From Symsagittifera roscoffensis (Eukaryota; Xenacoelomorpha; Acoela; Convolutidae), in contig NC_087065.1 of NCBI RefSeq assembly GCF_963678635.1, forward strand, positions 44,085,430 to 44,149,429: 64,000 nucleotides of DNA, read 5' to 3'. How positions within the stretch are numbered: the first letter of the stretch is position 1; every line of letters begins with the position of its first letter. The position numbers were made by a program, and so were the translations under genes. The notes under the pieces are model-generated. The model ran no database searches. It saw only the letters and a list, made by a program, of their open reading frames with translations, and was not told the DNA's origin. Below, in pieces: positions 11,721 to 23,087 of the stretch.

Positions 11721-13391
11721 TCACAAATTCTCGTGTTCCTCTAAACTTTGACGAAGGTCGTCCTCCATCATGCTTATGGCTGAAATTTCGTCAGCAAGGT
11801 CTAAATCATCCGTTGCAAAACGAGCGCTCGAGTTGCCGCTTAGCTTGATTTTATCTGCCGTTCCTTGTACCATTGCGTATGCTCCTCTTGCTGAGTTTAA
11901 TCGGCGTGCTGATTTTGACTCTCCGAGCCATGGGCACCGTTGATCCCATGTCATTTCCCATCCGTATCAGCAATTCTCTCCCAGCCTGGTCTTTTGCCAA
12001 CCGTGCCCTGTGTATTTCGGCCTGCGCAATGTCCACTAACTTAAGTTGGAATTCTTTCAACTATTCCTTAATGTAATCGCCAGCCCTTAGTAAAGATATT
12101 GTAATTGAAAACCGTCTTTGACTTTCCCCGTCGAATCCGTAACTGATGGGACCCCCGATGTATGCTTAACGATGCGACGCAGTGTGTTCAGCACGTCGGC
12201 AAAATGCCCTGACACGTCTTTGTTAAATCCAGCAATGTTGTCCTGTATGTAATCCTGTCCCCAGTAGAAGTGGCACATTTCTATTTCGAAATACGTGTCT
12301 TCGGCACTTCTCTTTTCGGGCTCGGAATCTTCTTCTGGAAGTCGGTGTTAATGGTTTCTTCACCCTGTCCACCACACCGATGTTGCCTCCTCCTCTGTAC
12401 CTATTCACTGTTCTCAGTACGACACTCGATGAAGCTTTCCACTGCTCCCCTAACTCTTCGTCAGAGGTATTCCGAGCCGTGAAAATTGCACTTTTGAACA
12501 ACCTCTCCCCCAAAAACTTTTGTGGTCTTTTTTCTCGTAATGACCGTGTATTATGGCGAGTGACCGTCGTTTTCTGCTGACCCCTTGGGCTCTTAGAAGA
12601 TGATGTACTCACCCCTCTTCCTTGGCGTCCATCGGCGTAGCTCTCGGCGACGACAGTTTGCCCCCTGTGGGTTGAGGTTCTTGGGTATCCATCTCCTGCG
12701 AGTCAGGCTCTCCTTCCTCCTCTGTATTCTCACCGCCCTCTTCTGCTGATGACATTGTCACCGGACTAGTTGGAAGCACAGTGTCTCCAACCGGAGCACG
12801 CTGCCATCCTCTGGGCTCGAAAAAGGTACAATCTCTCTTTTGGTCAGCATCTTATCCGACGGAATTGCTTGTAGCTCTTTTGTTGTATCACTTGGCTTAG
12901 CACCCTCGGCTAACATCTCTGACACCAACGGCTGAGCCGTCGGGCACTTCGATATTGCTTCTAAATGAAATGGGCGATTGCCTACCGGGCTCTCGGTAGA
13001 CATCAGTGCCTCCGATGAGCTATCGATAGTTATCGGGTTCTCCGCAGTTCTCCTGGCAACTGAAACCTTTTCGTGAGTAATTCGCCCAGTTGTCTCTTCT
13101 GATGCTGAAATTGCTGCAGTTTTGCGGGCGTCCTAGTCTTGTTTGTCGCCCTTTCTAGCCGTTGGACTCTTGAAACAATTCCGGTAATGGCGTTCCATTT
13201 GTCTGAAATACTTGTTTATTGAGTTGTTCAAAGAAAGGTTCCGATTTCAACCGATCCCTGATATTTCGAAAAAATTGTTTAACCTTTTTTTCTGGGCTTA
13301 AAGCACTAGAGCTTTGTTTGATTCCCCTGTCGAACTCTTCGGGACCGCCACATCCGGTACTAACGGCTGAACATTCCCATGCTCGGTTCAT
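11721..13391 (-). pseudogene. Possible Pol C-terminal tail of the minus-strand gypsy element
   Basis: A series of short overlapping minus-strand frames directly downstream of the integrase core, in Ser/Thr/Lys/Arg-rich sequence (for example RHNTRSLREKRPQKFLGER near 12540). Basic, hydrophilic tails of this type follow integrase in many Ty3/gypsy Pol proteins. No named domain is recognisable. The frames at 11851-12060 and 12087-12278 are also hydrophilic and could belong to a further small open reading frame. Stops and frame changes occur every 60-130 codons, so the region is decayed. Assignment rests on position and composition only. Confidence 0.45.
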
Positions 13392-13532
13392 CGTCTGGTC
13401 TACCGTAAACCTCCATTACCTTTGCGGGAAACATCTTCTTGTTTCGATCTAGAGAAAACAACACTTTTTTCCACGACAAGTTTTGAGTCGAAGCAGTTCT
13501 AATGTTGTACAGAGTTTCGTTTCAAGCAAATT

Positions 13533-14147
13533 TTAAACTTGGCTTTGGTTTCTGAAAGGAGTAAGCCATAAGCCTTCCCGAAAAGTACGTACACAACGTT
13601 CAACCAGACCCGTGGCCCGATGCATCCCTACCGACGAAAGAATCAATTTTATATAATGTTGTGTACAAAATTGTCGAGTTGATTCAGCCACAATTCCCGA
13701 TCCTTGCTCGGTCCGTATCACCCTCGGTATAGCGTGGACTGTTATGTATTTTTCTACATTTTTTTTTCTAACCGCCGCCAGTGTACGCGTTATTGTTTGA
13801 ACCGTAGGGAATTTTTAGAAGCTATCGACACAAATCAGTAAGTACTTATTCGCACCCCACGTGTAAGGCAATGGACCCAAGAAATCGACTAGTATTTCTT
13901 GGTTAGCTTCCCTTGTCGGATCCCAATTCGCAGTCTCAGTACTGAATATGAAAAACTTTAAATTCTTACCAGATTTAAGGCACTCTTCGCAATTTTCCGC
14001 GGTTAGTTGAATCTTCCGATCCATGTATGGCCACCAGAAGTATTTATTAGCGACATAACGCATCTTAAAGAGATCCGCATGGCCTCTGCGTAAACAAGCC
14101 ATAATAGGAACATGTAATTGAGGCGGAAACATCAGTTTGTCATCCAT
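13533..14147 (-). pseudogene. Ty3/gypsy integrase core, minus-strand element
   Basis: Two frames make up the integrase. 14147-13815 carries the zinc-binding domain (RRGHADLFKMR, FWWPYMDRKI, CEEC) and the first catalytic Asp (EILVDFLGPLPY). 13721-13533 carries the rest of the core. The second catalytic position reads Glu in IRTEQGSG where the family has Asp; the third catalytic Glu is kept in GLVERCV. The two parts are out of frame with each other across 13722-13814. The sequence is clearly a different lineage from the copies at 1-9815. An ~85-bp imperfect duplication just upstream (about 14145-14310) repeats the sequence leading into this domain. Confidence 0.88.
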
Positions 14148-15037
14148 AAAAAAATGCCAATAGAGGTGTGGAGTTTGAAAGCATAATTTTAAATAAAGGC
14201 CCTTAATTGAGGAGAAAATTTATTTTGTCCTCAATAAACAAGATGCCATTAGAGGTGTGGTGTTTCGAAGCGTAATTACAAAAATAACTTTCAAGATTCC
14301 GAATCGCCGTATAATCTTTTGCTAATGAAGCGTCAATAACGCACTCAGGATCTCATCAGCTTTAGTCAAGATTCAGATGAACTCGGCGTCAAAAAGTTCC
14401 GGTTAATCGAACAGGATTGACGGGAACATTTCCACCGGTACGATGTGACAGTCAGCTGAAGGCTGTCTAGAAGAATTGGTACTATGAATGGTAATAAAAA
14501 GAATTTCCCTGGTGTCCCACCCCGGGTTTTTTACAGTAATTGAATCTGAATTCTCGCTATCTCCTAAAAGTTAACTATTTGGCAATTGTTTTAACTTTCT
14601 GTCGGGTAGTGATTTCTGACACAAAATCTGATCAAGTGACACTTTTTGTACGCGTCAAAAAATTTTATCGCTGTGCATTCTTTTCGATTACGCAATTCCC
14701 GCTCAGATTTTGTTTTGTGCATGCCGTCATTTGCCAGTAAACTAGTTTGGTACGATTAGACCGCTTTGTGATCAGTAATTTTTTTGGGCCACAAAGCAGC
14801 TAAAAATTCAAACCCATTGATACTGTATTTCAACTCCGCTTCATTCAATAAACGAGAGACGTACGAAATAGGCTTCCAACCGTTTGGAGAGAACTGTTAC
14901 AGTGCAGCCCCTAGGCCTTTTTTGATGCATCAAACTTATTTTGTGTTTTTTTTCCTTATGTCAAAATGATGATTTTGTACAAACATTTTTAGTATAATTA
15001 TCATTGTTCCAAATGCTCTTTCATGGTTTTCTCACCA
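14148..15037 (-). pseudogene. Decayed RNase H region between RT and integrase
   Basis: Lies between the RT and integrase frames of the same element, where RNase H belongs. It has no long frame. Minus-strand pieces near 14200-14320 read as sequence leading into integrase, including the ~85-bp imperfect duplication. The stretch 14380-15000 shows no recognisable RNase H motif; it may have been replaced or heavily mutated. Assignment is positional. Confidence 0.4.
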
Positions 15038-15970
15038 TTAAAATAGTCTGTGCTTCTTCAATAGGTCGCGGAAGAGTTCTGCTGCGTCCGCCCATTTTGG
15101 AATAAACCTAATAACTTGGTTCATTGAACCAATCAAAAACCGGATGTTGATAATGTTTTCTGGTTTTTTCAATCTGAGTATCGACCCAACTTTTCTTTCC
15201 ACCGGTGCTGTACCTTTGTTCGATAACTTAAACCCCAACCACTCGCTATCTTTTGCAAACTTAGTGTCTTTACTCCACTTTACCGCAGCATTATTTTCAA
15301 TTAAAACCTGCAGCAGTTTTCTCACTTCCCGCCAATGGCGCTCCGCCGACCCTCGCGTCGCTATGAGGATGTCTTCCAAGTACACATGAACACCCGGTAA
15401 ATGCTCCACCAAGGAACCCATAAACCTTCCAAACTCATTAGGCAGATCTCCCAATCCGTAGAAACCAGTCTTTAACCGGTACGATCCCGTGATAATATCC
15501 ACAACTATGCTAAAATTTCGTTGCCGACTGGTTGCTTCACTCAGCGCCATCTGTGAGTACGCATTTTTGAGTCGTTATATGAGAGTCATATCGGATCCGA
15601 GGTATAACCACTAACAGCTAAGGCCACATTATCGATTAGTTCGTTCATGTTCAGCATTTGGTATCGATTGCGGCAGATCTGCTTATTAATCAGCTTGGTA
15701 TTTAAGGTCAGTTTGACTGAATTGTCCATTTTGCCGTTAAAACCGCGCGTAAGATAAAACAGTCTTCGGTGCAATTACCTAATTTACAATATTCCCGTCT
15801 TGAAGCAACCCACTTATGGTTTCATCGACTTTTGGTAAGACATGTTTTGGCAATTTTTCCCCTAACTTGAATTGGACATGGCGGCTCGTGAAAGTGTGTT
15901 CTAACTCGCAATTTTCAACGCCCCTTTCCGTTTGAATAGCTCCTTGAACTCTTTCAGCATAATTGTTCAA
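15038..15970 (-). pseudogene. Ty3/gypsy reverse transcriptase, minus-strand element
   Basis: Three frames, read from high to low coordinate, cover the RT palm and fingers. 15970-15779 is the N-terminal approach (LGEKLPKHVLPKVDETISGLL). 15774-15586 is fingers/palm (VKLTLNTKLINKQ, RYQMLNMNELIDN). 15550-15038 is palm to connection, with TGFYGLGDLPNEF, the active-site box VYLEDILIATRG and the downstream WLGFKLSNKGT. The usual YxDD catalytic box reads YLED, so one of the two metal-binding Asp residues is replaced. Frames are separated by short breaks. The order with zinc knuckle upstream and integrase downstream is typical of Ty3/gypsy. Catalytically dead as written. Confidence 0.9.
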
Positions 15971-16264
15971 TTATACTTGCATTGAGCCGGTGAATAGTCT
16001 CTGATGAAATTCAGGCTGCTGTCTGTCCCCCACATCGTTAAAGGACCCTGCTATTTTTTTTGGCGAACTTCGACGCCCAAGGCTGGCAGGATATTTTTCC
16101 CTTATTAGCCCTTTGACCCCTCTGTGTGATAAAAAAAAATCGGCAATTTTCGCCACACAGCCTTCCGATTCAATATCCACAAAGATTCCGCCAATTATCC
16201 TAATCACGTCGTCTGTCGCACTATAAAAAAATGTTCCTAATCTCCTCCGGCATGGATTTAACAC
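15971..16264 (-). pseudogene. Probable protease region of the minus-strand gypsy element
   Basis: Minus-strand frame between the Gag zinc knuckle and RT, where the aspartic protease sits in Ty3/gypsy. It begins with a stretch resembling a protease/linker context (FYSATDDVIRIIGGIFVDIE) but shows no intact DTG active site. Position is the main evidence; the catalytic motif is lost or unrecognised. Confidence 0.5.
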
Positions 16265-16383
16265 TAATAAATTGATCTCGAGTTTCTAAATCATGTAGTT
16301 TCGTTTGCGAGATAAACGATAACGGGCTGGCGCAATCGTCCTGGCAACATTCTGTCTGCCAACGGTTTTGGCCCATTTCAATT

Positions 16384-16638
16384 TCAATCGTTTTCCCGTT
16401 TTTTTTGCCACCCATTTCCATAAGGTTCCTGATCAAAAAACGCCAAATTCTTCTTCATCTTGTTTTTCCAACGTACGAATGACACTTCTTTCATACTGTG
16501 TAAATTCGTATGTACCGTCTTACAAAATCTTGCGAAATGCCCGCGGCAACTGCAATTGTTGCAAGTTATGTTTTTTGCTTTACATTGGTCCCAATGATTC
16601 GGTTTTAGATTTTCACAATTGTGATTTTTGTCCAGCAT
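16384..16638 (-). pseudogene. Gag zinc-knuckle fragment of the minus-strand gypsy element
   Basis: Contains a complete CCHC zinc knuckle, CNNCSCRGHFARFC (C-x2-C-x4-H-x4-C), the nucleic-acid-binding motif at the C-terminal end of retrotransposon Gag. It lies just upstream, on the minus strand, of the protease and RT frames. The Gag N-terminal part is missing: within about 180 bp the sequence runs into the 1-kb repeat monomers at 16817, which suggests that recombination with or insertion of that repeat removed the 5' end and LTR. Confidence 0.85.
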
Positions 16639-16816
16639 GCTGATCTGACTTATGAAGCGAGAGATGTCACTATACCAAACATTTCAATAAATTGTAACTA
16701 ACAAAACTTCTACTCCTCGTTCTCGGACTGCACAATTTCAGCTAGGATATTGATATTATCAAAAACTAACGTAAAGTTAGCAAACAAAATGTTCTTTGAA
16801 ACTGATGCGTTCCAGC

Positions 16817-19160
16817 ACGACGCGTTCCACGACAATTGAAGCAAAGTCGCTTGACTTATTGATCTGACGATAGAGTTAGAATTTTGGGCAACGCGCTATA
16901 TAAAGTTGCTTGTTATCAATTGGACACAATTCCTTCATTGTTACAAACATGTCGTCAAATTGACTGTCTGTATTACCTACTGGGATTAGTTTCAGTGTAA
17001 GCTGATGCTCACAATTGCTGGCACGTGTATTCTTTGTTTGAGTTTACGGTTATGCTTAGCCTTCAAGATTGAAGTATCAAATTTGTGCGCTTTGGAGTAT
17101 TTCAGCAATTATTGACAAAAATGACTTCAAATCTGAAAAACCATTTAAGCGCTTCACTTAAACAGAAAAAAAATTTACGGAAGGTTGATGTATAGTTTTT
17201 TTGCTTGCAATCAAAAGCTGCTCAAAGTCTTTATTTTAAATTGTGCCTATTCAAGTTGGTCAAGATGGTTGACGCATAATATTGAGTTGTTCTTAGTTCA
17301 ACTAGAAGTCAGATTTTTTTATTGTGTACAAGCTCCGGTAAATGAGCAAGGCAAGTAATGGATTTAACGCTTCTTACAGCAATTCATTTGATGAATTATT
17401 CATATCGTGAATATCCTTGGGAAGGAAAAATAGTTCAGAACCAAGATGGGTAGGGTTTCGTGTTGATAAGTCGTAGTAAGGTCTAGAAATCTTTTCTGTT
17501 CCGGCAAAGGCAAGCTTCACTGTGGGCCTATTAGCTTCTATAGGGTTTTTTTATGCATGAACGCGCAATGCATCAGCACTAGCAAACGCCAAAGCTTGTT
17601 TAACTTCAAAACTTCGTATCTCTCGCATTTCTCGTAGCGTTTTTGGTCACTTCTTTGTTGCATATGTGGTAAAATTGTTGTTTTTGTCAAATCTCTCTTG
17701 ATTGCTAAACGCGACTCTCTCAGCTCCGCAAAACTGAAATAGAATGTAAAGAAAAGTAGTTATCATTTCTGCTGTTCTGTTTCACAAAATAAAGTGGAGT
17801 GGTGCTTGGCTCCCTAATTTGGGACTGCGCATCTGTTCATTGAGTTGAATTCGGTAGCGCGATGCGTTCCAAGCCAAATAAAGCAAAGTCGTTTGTCTTT
17901 TGCTAGCTTAACATTTTGATTTGACGATAGTGTTTGAATATTGGGCAACGCTCTGTATAATGTTGCTCGTTATCAATTAGACACAATTCCTTCATTGATA
18001 AAAACTTGTCAAACTGACTATCTGTTTTAATTCTTGGATTAGTTTCCATGTAAAGTAATGCTCATGGTTGCAGGAACATGTATTCATTGTGTGAGCGTAC
18101 GATTACACTAATCATTCAAGATTGCTACATCAAGGCTGTGGGTTTTGGAGTTTTTCAGAAATTAAAGACAATATTGACTTCAAATCGGAAAAACAACTCA
18201 AACGCTTGACATAAATAAAAAGAATTTTACGGAGCGACGGATTTATAGTTTTCAGGTCAATTTGTTCCTGTTCAAGTTGGTCAAAGAGGTTGACAAATAA
18301 CCTTAAAGATTCTTTTGTTCATTTAGAAGTCAATTTTTTTTATCATTGTTTACAAACGCCGGTAAATTTACTAAGCACGTAAAAAAATTTGCCGCTTTTT
18401 AAAGCAATTCAATCGATGGGTTCTTTTTATCATGAGTATCATCGGTAGGGCGACTAATTCGGGACCAAAAAGAATAGTGTTTTGTGTTAAAAATTGAAGT
18501 AAGGTCTAGAAAGCCTTTCTGTTCCAACAAAGGCAAGTTTCAATGTGGGCGTAGTAGTTTACCTAAAGCTGTTGTAATACGCAGGATCGCGCAATGCCAT
18601 CAGTACTAGCAAACTTCAAAACTTGGTATCTCTCGTAAATGTCTGCTCTGTAGCATCGTAGTTTGGTTACTTTTTTATTGCACACAAAGTTAAATTGGTT
18701 GTTTTGTCGAATATCGTTTGATGGTTAAACGAGACCCTCGCAGCTTCCCAAACACTGAAGCAGACTGCAAAGAAAAGCAGTTATCAATGTTGCTATTCTG
18801 TTTTACGATGGAGAGCGGCGCGGAGCTTGACGCTCCAATTTGGGACTGCGCATCTGTTTATTGATCCGGTAGCACGATGCATTCTCAGGCACCTAAAGCA
18901 AAGTCTTTGTCTTTTGCTAGCTTGAGACGGTAATCTGATGGTAGTGTTGGAAATTTGGGCAAGGCCTTTTGTAGTGTTGCTTGTTATCAATTGGATACAA
19001 ATGCTTAATTATTACAACCAATTCCTCAAGCTGACAGTCTGTACTACTTTTGTGATTAGTTTTCATATAAGTTGAAGCTCATAGTTGCTGGAAGCTGTAT
19101 TCGTTGTTTAATTTACTTATTTTTGTTTCATCCGATGCAAGCTTCAGGTTTCTACACGCC
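16817..19160. repeat. Three tandem monomers of the ~1.05-kb repeat
   Basis: Monomers start at 16817 (u1), 17859 (u2) and 18874 (u3), with spacings of 1042 and 1015 bp. u1 and u2 match the u1 and u2 of the array at 1138-6268 more closely than they match each other, so a two-monomer higher-order unit predates the dispersal. u1 has a clear TATA-like TATATAAAG at 16897-16905, followed by TTGCTTGTTATCAATTGG. u2 is full length here and continues past the point where the array copies are cut. u3 fades out near 19160. Whether these are tandem old LTRs or a satellite is undecided. Confidence 0.8.
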
Positions 19161-19245
19161 CTGGAATAGTTGTATAGCTAGTCAGTTGATTTTCTTAACC
19201 TTGCAAATTCAAAACCGTGGAGTATTTAGAATTCTTCCTATTTCA

Positions 19246-20715
19246 CTAATACTTCGTTCGGTATTTTTGCTCGAGCGAGACGTAGAGAATTACTGGAGTT
19301 AAAATCTGAAAAGTAGTTGTTGATCTCGAAATTGTGTGAAATTTTTGTACGAATGAAGCATGCTTGATGATAGCTCGAGGATCACTGTCTTCAACACTTT
19401 CCAAGTTATCCAGTTTTTTTCTAAAAGCTGTTACCACAAATTAACGATTACCACATTTTCAAAAAAGTTCGTCTATAAAATTACTTCCATAGCTCTCTAC
19501 AATATCTTTAGCTTTCCCAAAGCAAAATGACTGCAAGTAGGTATTTTTTTCTACTGGTGTTAACCTTGGGTTGTTTCCTTTTGCTGTTTGGAAAAGCTCA
19601 AACCAGTTAACCCAGTCTTGTGGATTCCATTTGAAGTTCGGGAGCTTTATATCTGGGAATTAGAAGATTCTTAAGCTGTAGTTGATTGGGAGGTTATCGA
19701 GAACGAAATTCCGTAACCGGAGGTCAGCTTCACCATTGCACTCGAATTGTGAAGAAGTTGTCGTCACATGTACTGATTTGTTGAAAGGGTGGCGGAAGTC
19801 TTGAAACTCCCAGTCAAGCTATGGAAACAATAAGGCTAGTGTATCCTCGCGATAATCTCATATTGTCATGGATTTGATTCTGTTGCAGTTAACTGTTTAC
19901 TGAATCTTGCGTCGAAGAAGGGAACAGCGAGCAAAGGTCGGTGGACATGCTTTCGAAAACTAAATCTTGGTTCTCATTATGATGAGAAGCTAAACCCAAT
20001 TGTAGACCAATTGTTGTGTTTGCGACAGAAGTTTAACAACCAAGCACTGCGTATTTGTATTGCATAGTTTAGCGGAAGGCAAAGTAATTTGTGCTAACAG
20101 TTGAAAAGGAGGTGTCGAAACATGATGTTGAAGTTGGAACACTGTAGACTAAGCTGTAAGCAGTGTTAGAAATTCGTACGGGAGTAAAGGTTGCTGCTGA
20201 TGTCGTCCGAACTGCTTTCTGCTGACTTGCCGTAACAAAGGAGTCATCGTTTTGAAACGTTTTTTGTAAAGTTTTTCCTATATGCTCAACTGTTTGAGTA
20301 ACGAACATTTTCTTTTGCGTAGTTTAGAGTCCTATTGCAGTTTATTGTCAATATCTGTTTGTGGACAAGCAGATATTTCATCTGCGAGAACTTTTAGAAG
20401 CTCTATACACGCCTTTAATTCAGTTGAGATAGTTTTAACATCGCCAAGCTCCGTTGAATCTGATATCTTTTCACCGAGTTGCAGTTCTAGACCCTCAAAT
20501 GATGCGAAACGATAGTTCTATTTGTTGAGATGTGACTGCTGATTTTTTTGTTCGATGGCTTGTTTGATTGTTGGTAAGCTGTTTAGGTGGTGCGGCTTAG
20601 TTAATGGGTTGTGGCCGCCTAATCTAGAGTTTTTAATGTAGAGCGCGAAATCAGTAGCTGTTTCAGACACGTGCGATTGATTCACGTTTAGTGGTTTTTT
20701 TACTCGTTCCAATTA
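19246..20715 (-). pseudogene. BEL/Pao-type retrotransposon Gag fragment
   Basis: Minus-strand translation in broken frames matches the architecture of BEL/Pao Gag-like proteins (DUF1759 family). An N-terminal helical region at about 20712-20280 includes the frame piece LELQLGEKISDSTEL. About 700 bp downstream is the conserved capsid-like stretch: KLPNFKWNPQDWVNWFELF, then LTPVEKNTYLQSF and GKAKDIVESYG, at about 19660-19470. The frame at 19437-19246 continues it (VVTAFRKKLDNLESVEDSDPR). Several stops and frameshifts make it a pseudogene. No BEL/Pao RT or integrase is seen next to it; the repeat monomers begin about 90 bp downstream. This is a third LTR-element superfamily or lineage in the window. 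Confidence 0.7.
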
Positions 20716-21289
20716 ATGCAAGCTGTCTGTAAATCCTGCTGGTATCACGCGCGTGCGTTATTCGAAAACGAAGTTTAAAAGCAATTAGGGAACTATAAAT
20801 GATGAAGTTGTTAAAAGTCGAATATCAACTATGAACTATCAGGTTATTTTGCGGTGAAACTTGATCGAGGTTGCAGGTTTGTTCTTAGAGTGAAATGAAT
20901 AAATTCCCAGACCTTACGGGCCACTAGTTTTTGAAAAAGTTTCGCTCCTGGTGTTCTCTTGTTTTTTGTACGGATTTTACGAAAATTTCGAGAATGGTAT
21001 ATTACATTTGTAAAAAAAAATGCATTTTCAAAGAAAATAAAAAAATTCTTGAATTTTTTTTTTCAAATTCTCTGTCCCAAATATAACCTACAGAAAAATT
21101 GTGAGGTAAGAACACTTTGGCAATTAAATTCCCAAAAAATTACTGCAAACGAAATGATAGTGAACCATGCTGATAATTTAGACAGAAAAGTTTCACAGAT
21201 CTGTAGTATGTTATGGAAACGAGCTTCTCCATTTCTTAGTAAACGTCTTCCTATATTTTGTTGTAATTTCTAAACTTTTCTGTTTTAGC
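20716..21289. other. Intergenic stretch, nothing recognised
   Basis: AT-rich sequence with homopolymers. The 104-residue plus-strand frame at 20959-21273 is Lys/Phe/Asn-rich low complexity without motifs. No promoter, RNA gene or repeat boundary could be supported. Confidence 0.4.
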
Positions 21290-21790
21290 AAATTGGGGCG
21301 CTAAACACTCTCCGTTTAATAAACCGGGCCGAGGCCGAGGACTCAAAATGGGTATATTGCGACCTGTGCGGCCCAAATTAAGTATGTTGCAATCATTGCG
21401 ACTCAAAACGGGTACGTGACAATTTTGCGCGACCGAAAATTTGTATGCGACTTTGCGCGACTCAGAAAGGATATGTTGCGGTTATTGGTTTGCGCGACCC
21501 GAAAACAGTATGATGCGACTACTGCGACTCAAAATGGGTATGTTTGTGCGACCGAGTTTTTTTTCGCGACTTTGCGCGGCCCAAAACAGGTATTTTGCAA
21601 TTTTGGGCGGCCCAAAAAAAGTATGTTGCGACCATGAGTTGCGACATTGTGCGAACAAAGTATTTTGTGCGGTTTTGCGCGACCCAAAACAGTCATAATG
21701 CGACTTGGCGCATTCAAAAACACTATGTTGCAATTTTGCGCGACAAATTTTTTTTTGCGACTTTGCGCGGCCCGGGTCGATGTTTTCAAT
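21290..21790. repeat. Degenerate GCGAC minisatellite
   Basis: Dense imperfect repetition of a unit of roughly 20-30 bp built from TTGCGCGACCCAAA and TGTTGCGAC, with GCGAC or GCGGC recurring dozens of times. Because GCG and GAC codons replace stops, open frames appear on both strands here. Their translations are repetitive and out of register, so they are products of the repeat and not genes. GC content is far above the flanks. Confidence 0.85.
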
Positions 21791-22080
21791 TGGTGTTTTG
21801 AACAACTCGGTCCAGGCTTGATTTATTTCAACCCCACCCCAGGTTTCTATGTTTCGACTTTATTCGACCCAGGAAAGATATTTCGATCAAGTTTGACCGA
21901 AAAAACACACTTGGGTTGAATTCGACCAAGAATTTTATACGGCCGGGAAAAGTTTCAACCTAGCGAAACAATTTCGACTGTGATTTACGCAAGGGTTTGC
22001 TCGACCGAGAAACGTTTCGACCGGAAAAGGCCTTTTCGAATGTGTTCGACCAAGGAATTTTGTTTTTATAATACTTTGAA
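21791..22080. repeat. Degenerate TTCGACC minisatellite
   Basis: Continues directly from the GCGAC block with a different core, TTCGACC or TTCGACT, spaced about 20-30 bp apart and mixed with AAGGAATTTT-like spacers. The shared CGAC core suggests the two blocks descend from one ancestral unit that diverged. Confidence 0.7.
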
Positions 22081-22261
22081 ACAATATGTAGGCCTCCTCG
22101 TGTTTTTCCTGTATATGATCAGCAATTATGTTGATCTAGCTAACCGCACAGCAAAAAATACATATATACCGGAATATTTTGCAATCTGCAGCTGTATTAC
22201 GCTTATGCAAGCGAAAAGCTCGGACAAAAATTCCATTACTTAAACTGCTCGAAACTTTTCA

Positions 22262-22475
22262 TAATGCGCGACCCATGTTGCGACTTTGCGCGACCCATGT
22301 TGCGACTAATATTTGGCGCGACTCATTTTGCGACTTTGCGCGACCCATGTTGCGACTTTGCGCGACCCATGTCGCGACTTTGAGCGAGCCATGTTGAGAC
22401 TTTGCACGAACCCATTTTTAGCTATGTTGCCACTTTGCGCGACCGATGTTGTAACTTTGCGTGACTCAAGCCTCT
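22262..22475. repeat. Second GCGAC minisatellite block, 22-bp unit
   Basis: Cleaner than the first block: the unit GCGCGACCCATGTTGCGACTTT (22 bp, seen whole or with one to three changes) is repeated about eight times, with scattered variants such as GAGCGAGCCATGTTGAGAC. It is separated from the first two blocks by about 180 bp of ordinary AT-rich sequence. Confidence 0.85.
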
Positions 22476-23087
22476 TGCGGGAAGATGGAATTTTGGTCGC
22501 AGAAAGTCCTCGGCGCGGGCATCAACTCAATTTTACCAATTCAAACCTTGCATCATAATACAACTATATAACTTATCGTAATACATGGCATGGGAAAACC
22601 ATACACGGAGCTGGTTTTTGAACGTCTGTCCAAGCAAAATTGAGCGGTTGGATTTTTCAGCTGTTCGATTTAAAAAGTCCTACAATTGGCAAAACGACGT
22701 TGGTACTCCATCTGTCCTTTTTTTACTCCGGAAAACAAAAGTGTCATTACTCCGTTTTATTCATGCTACGCCATTAAATTCTGCCGTCAGTGATGTGCTA
22801 GCTCATGCTGCTTTTGCGAAAAAAACGGTAATTTGCAAAGTGTTGATGGTATTTCTCAGAAATTAAACTGACGTTAAAAGCTCAACTTAACTCTGTTTAT
22901 GTAACGTCTATTTTTAAAACTCAATAATATTTGATAGCTACGGAGTTGCAATGGTCGGTGTTTGTCATGTTACAATTGTGTAAAAGCAACGTTTGTTTCC
23001 AAAATTTGCGTTCTACTGTTCTATAGTTACAAAAATATTATTCAAATAAACTCACATACTGAAGAAGACTTATTTATAGGTAAGTAA
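22476..23087. other. Intergenic stretch with one unrecognised 93-codon frame
   Basis: Contains a plus-strand frame at 22585-22866 beginning MAWENHTRSWFLNVC. It matches no family I recognise, has no visible splice signals in good context and no upstream regulatory sequence, so it is not called a gene. The rest is AT-rich. Confidence 0.3.

Noticed and set aside
21416-22397. Many overlapping 60-107-codon frames on both strands
   Set aside because: They lie in the GCGAC minisatellite, which lacks stop triplets; the translations are repetitive and shift register.
21290-22475. CRISPR-like spacing of repeated units
   Set aside because: Units are degenerate, contiguous, without unique spacers, and the sequence is eukaryotic.
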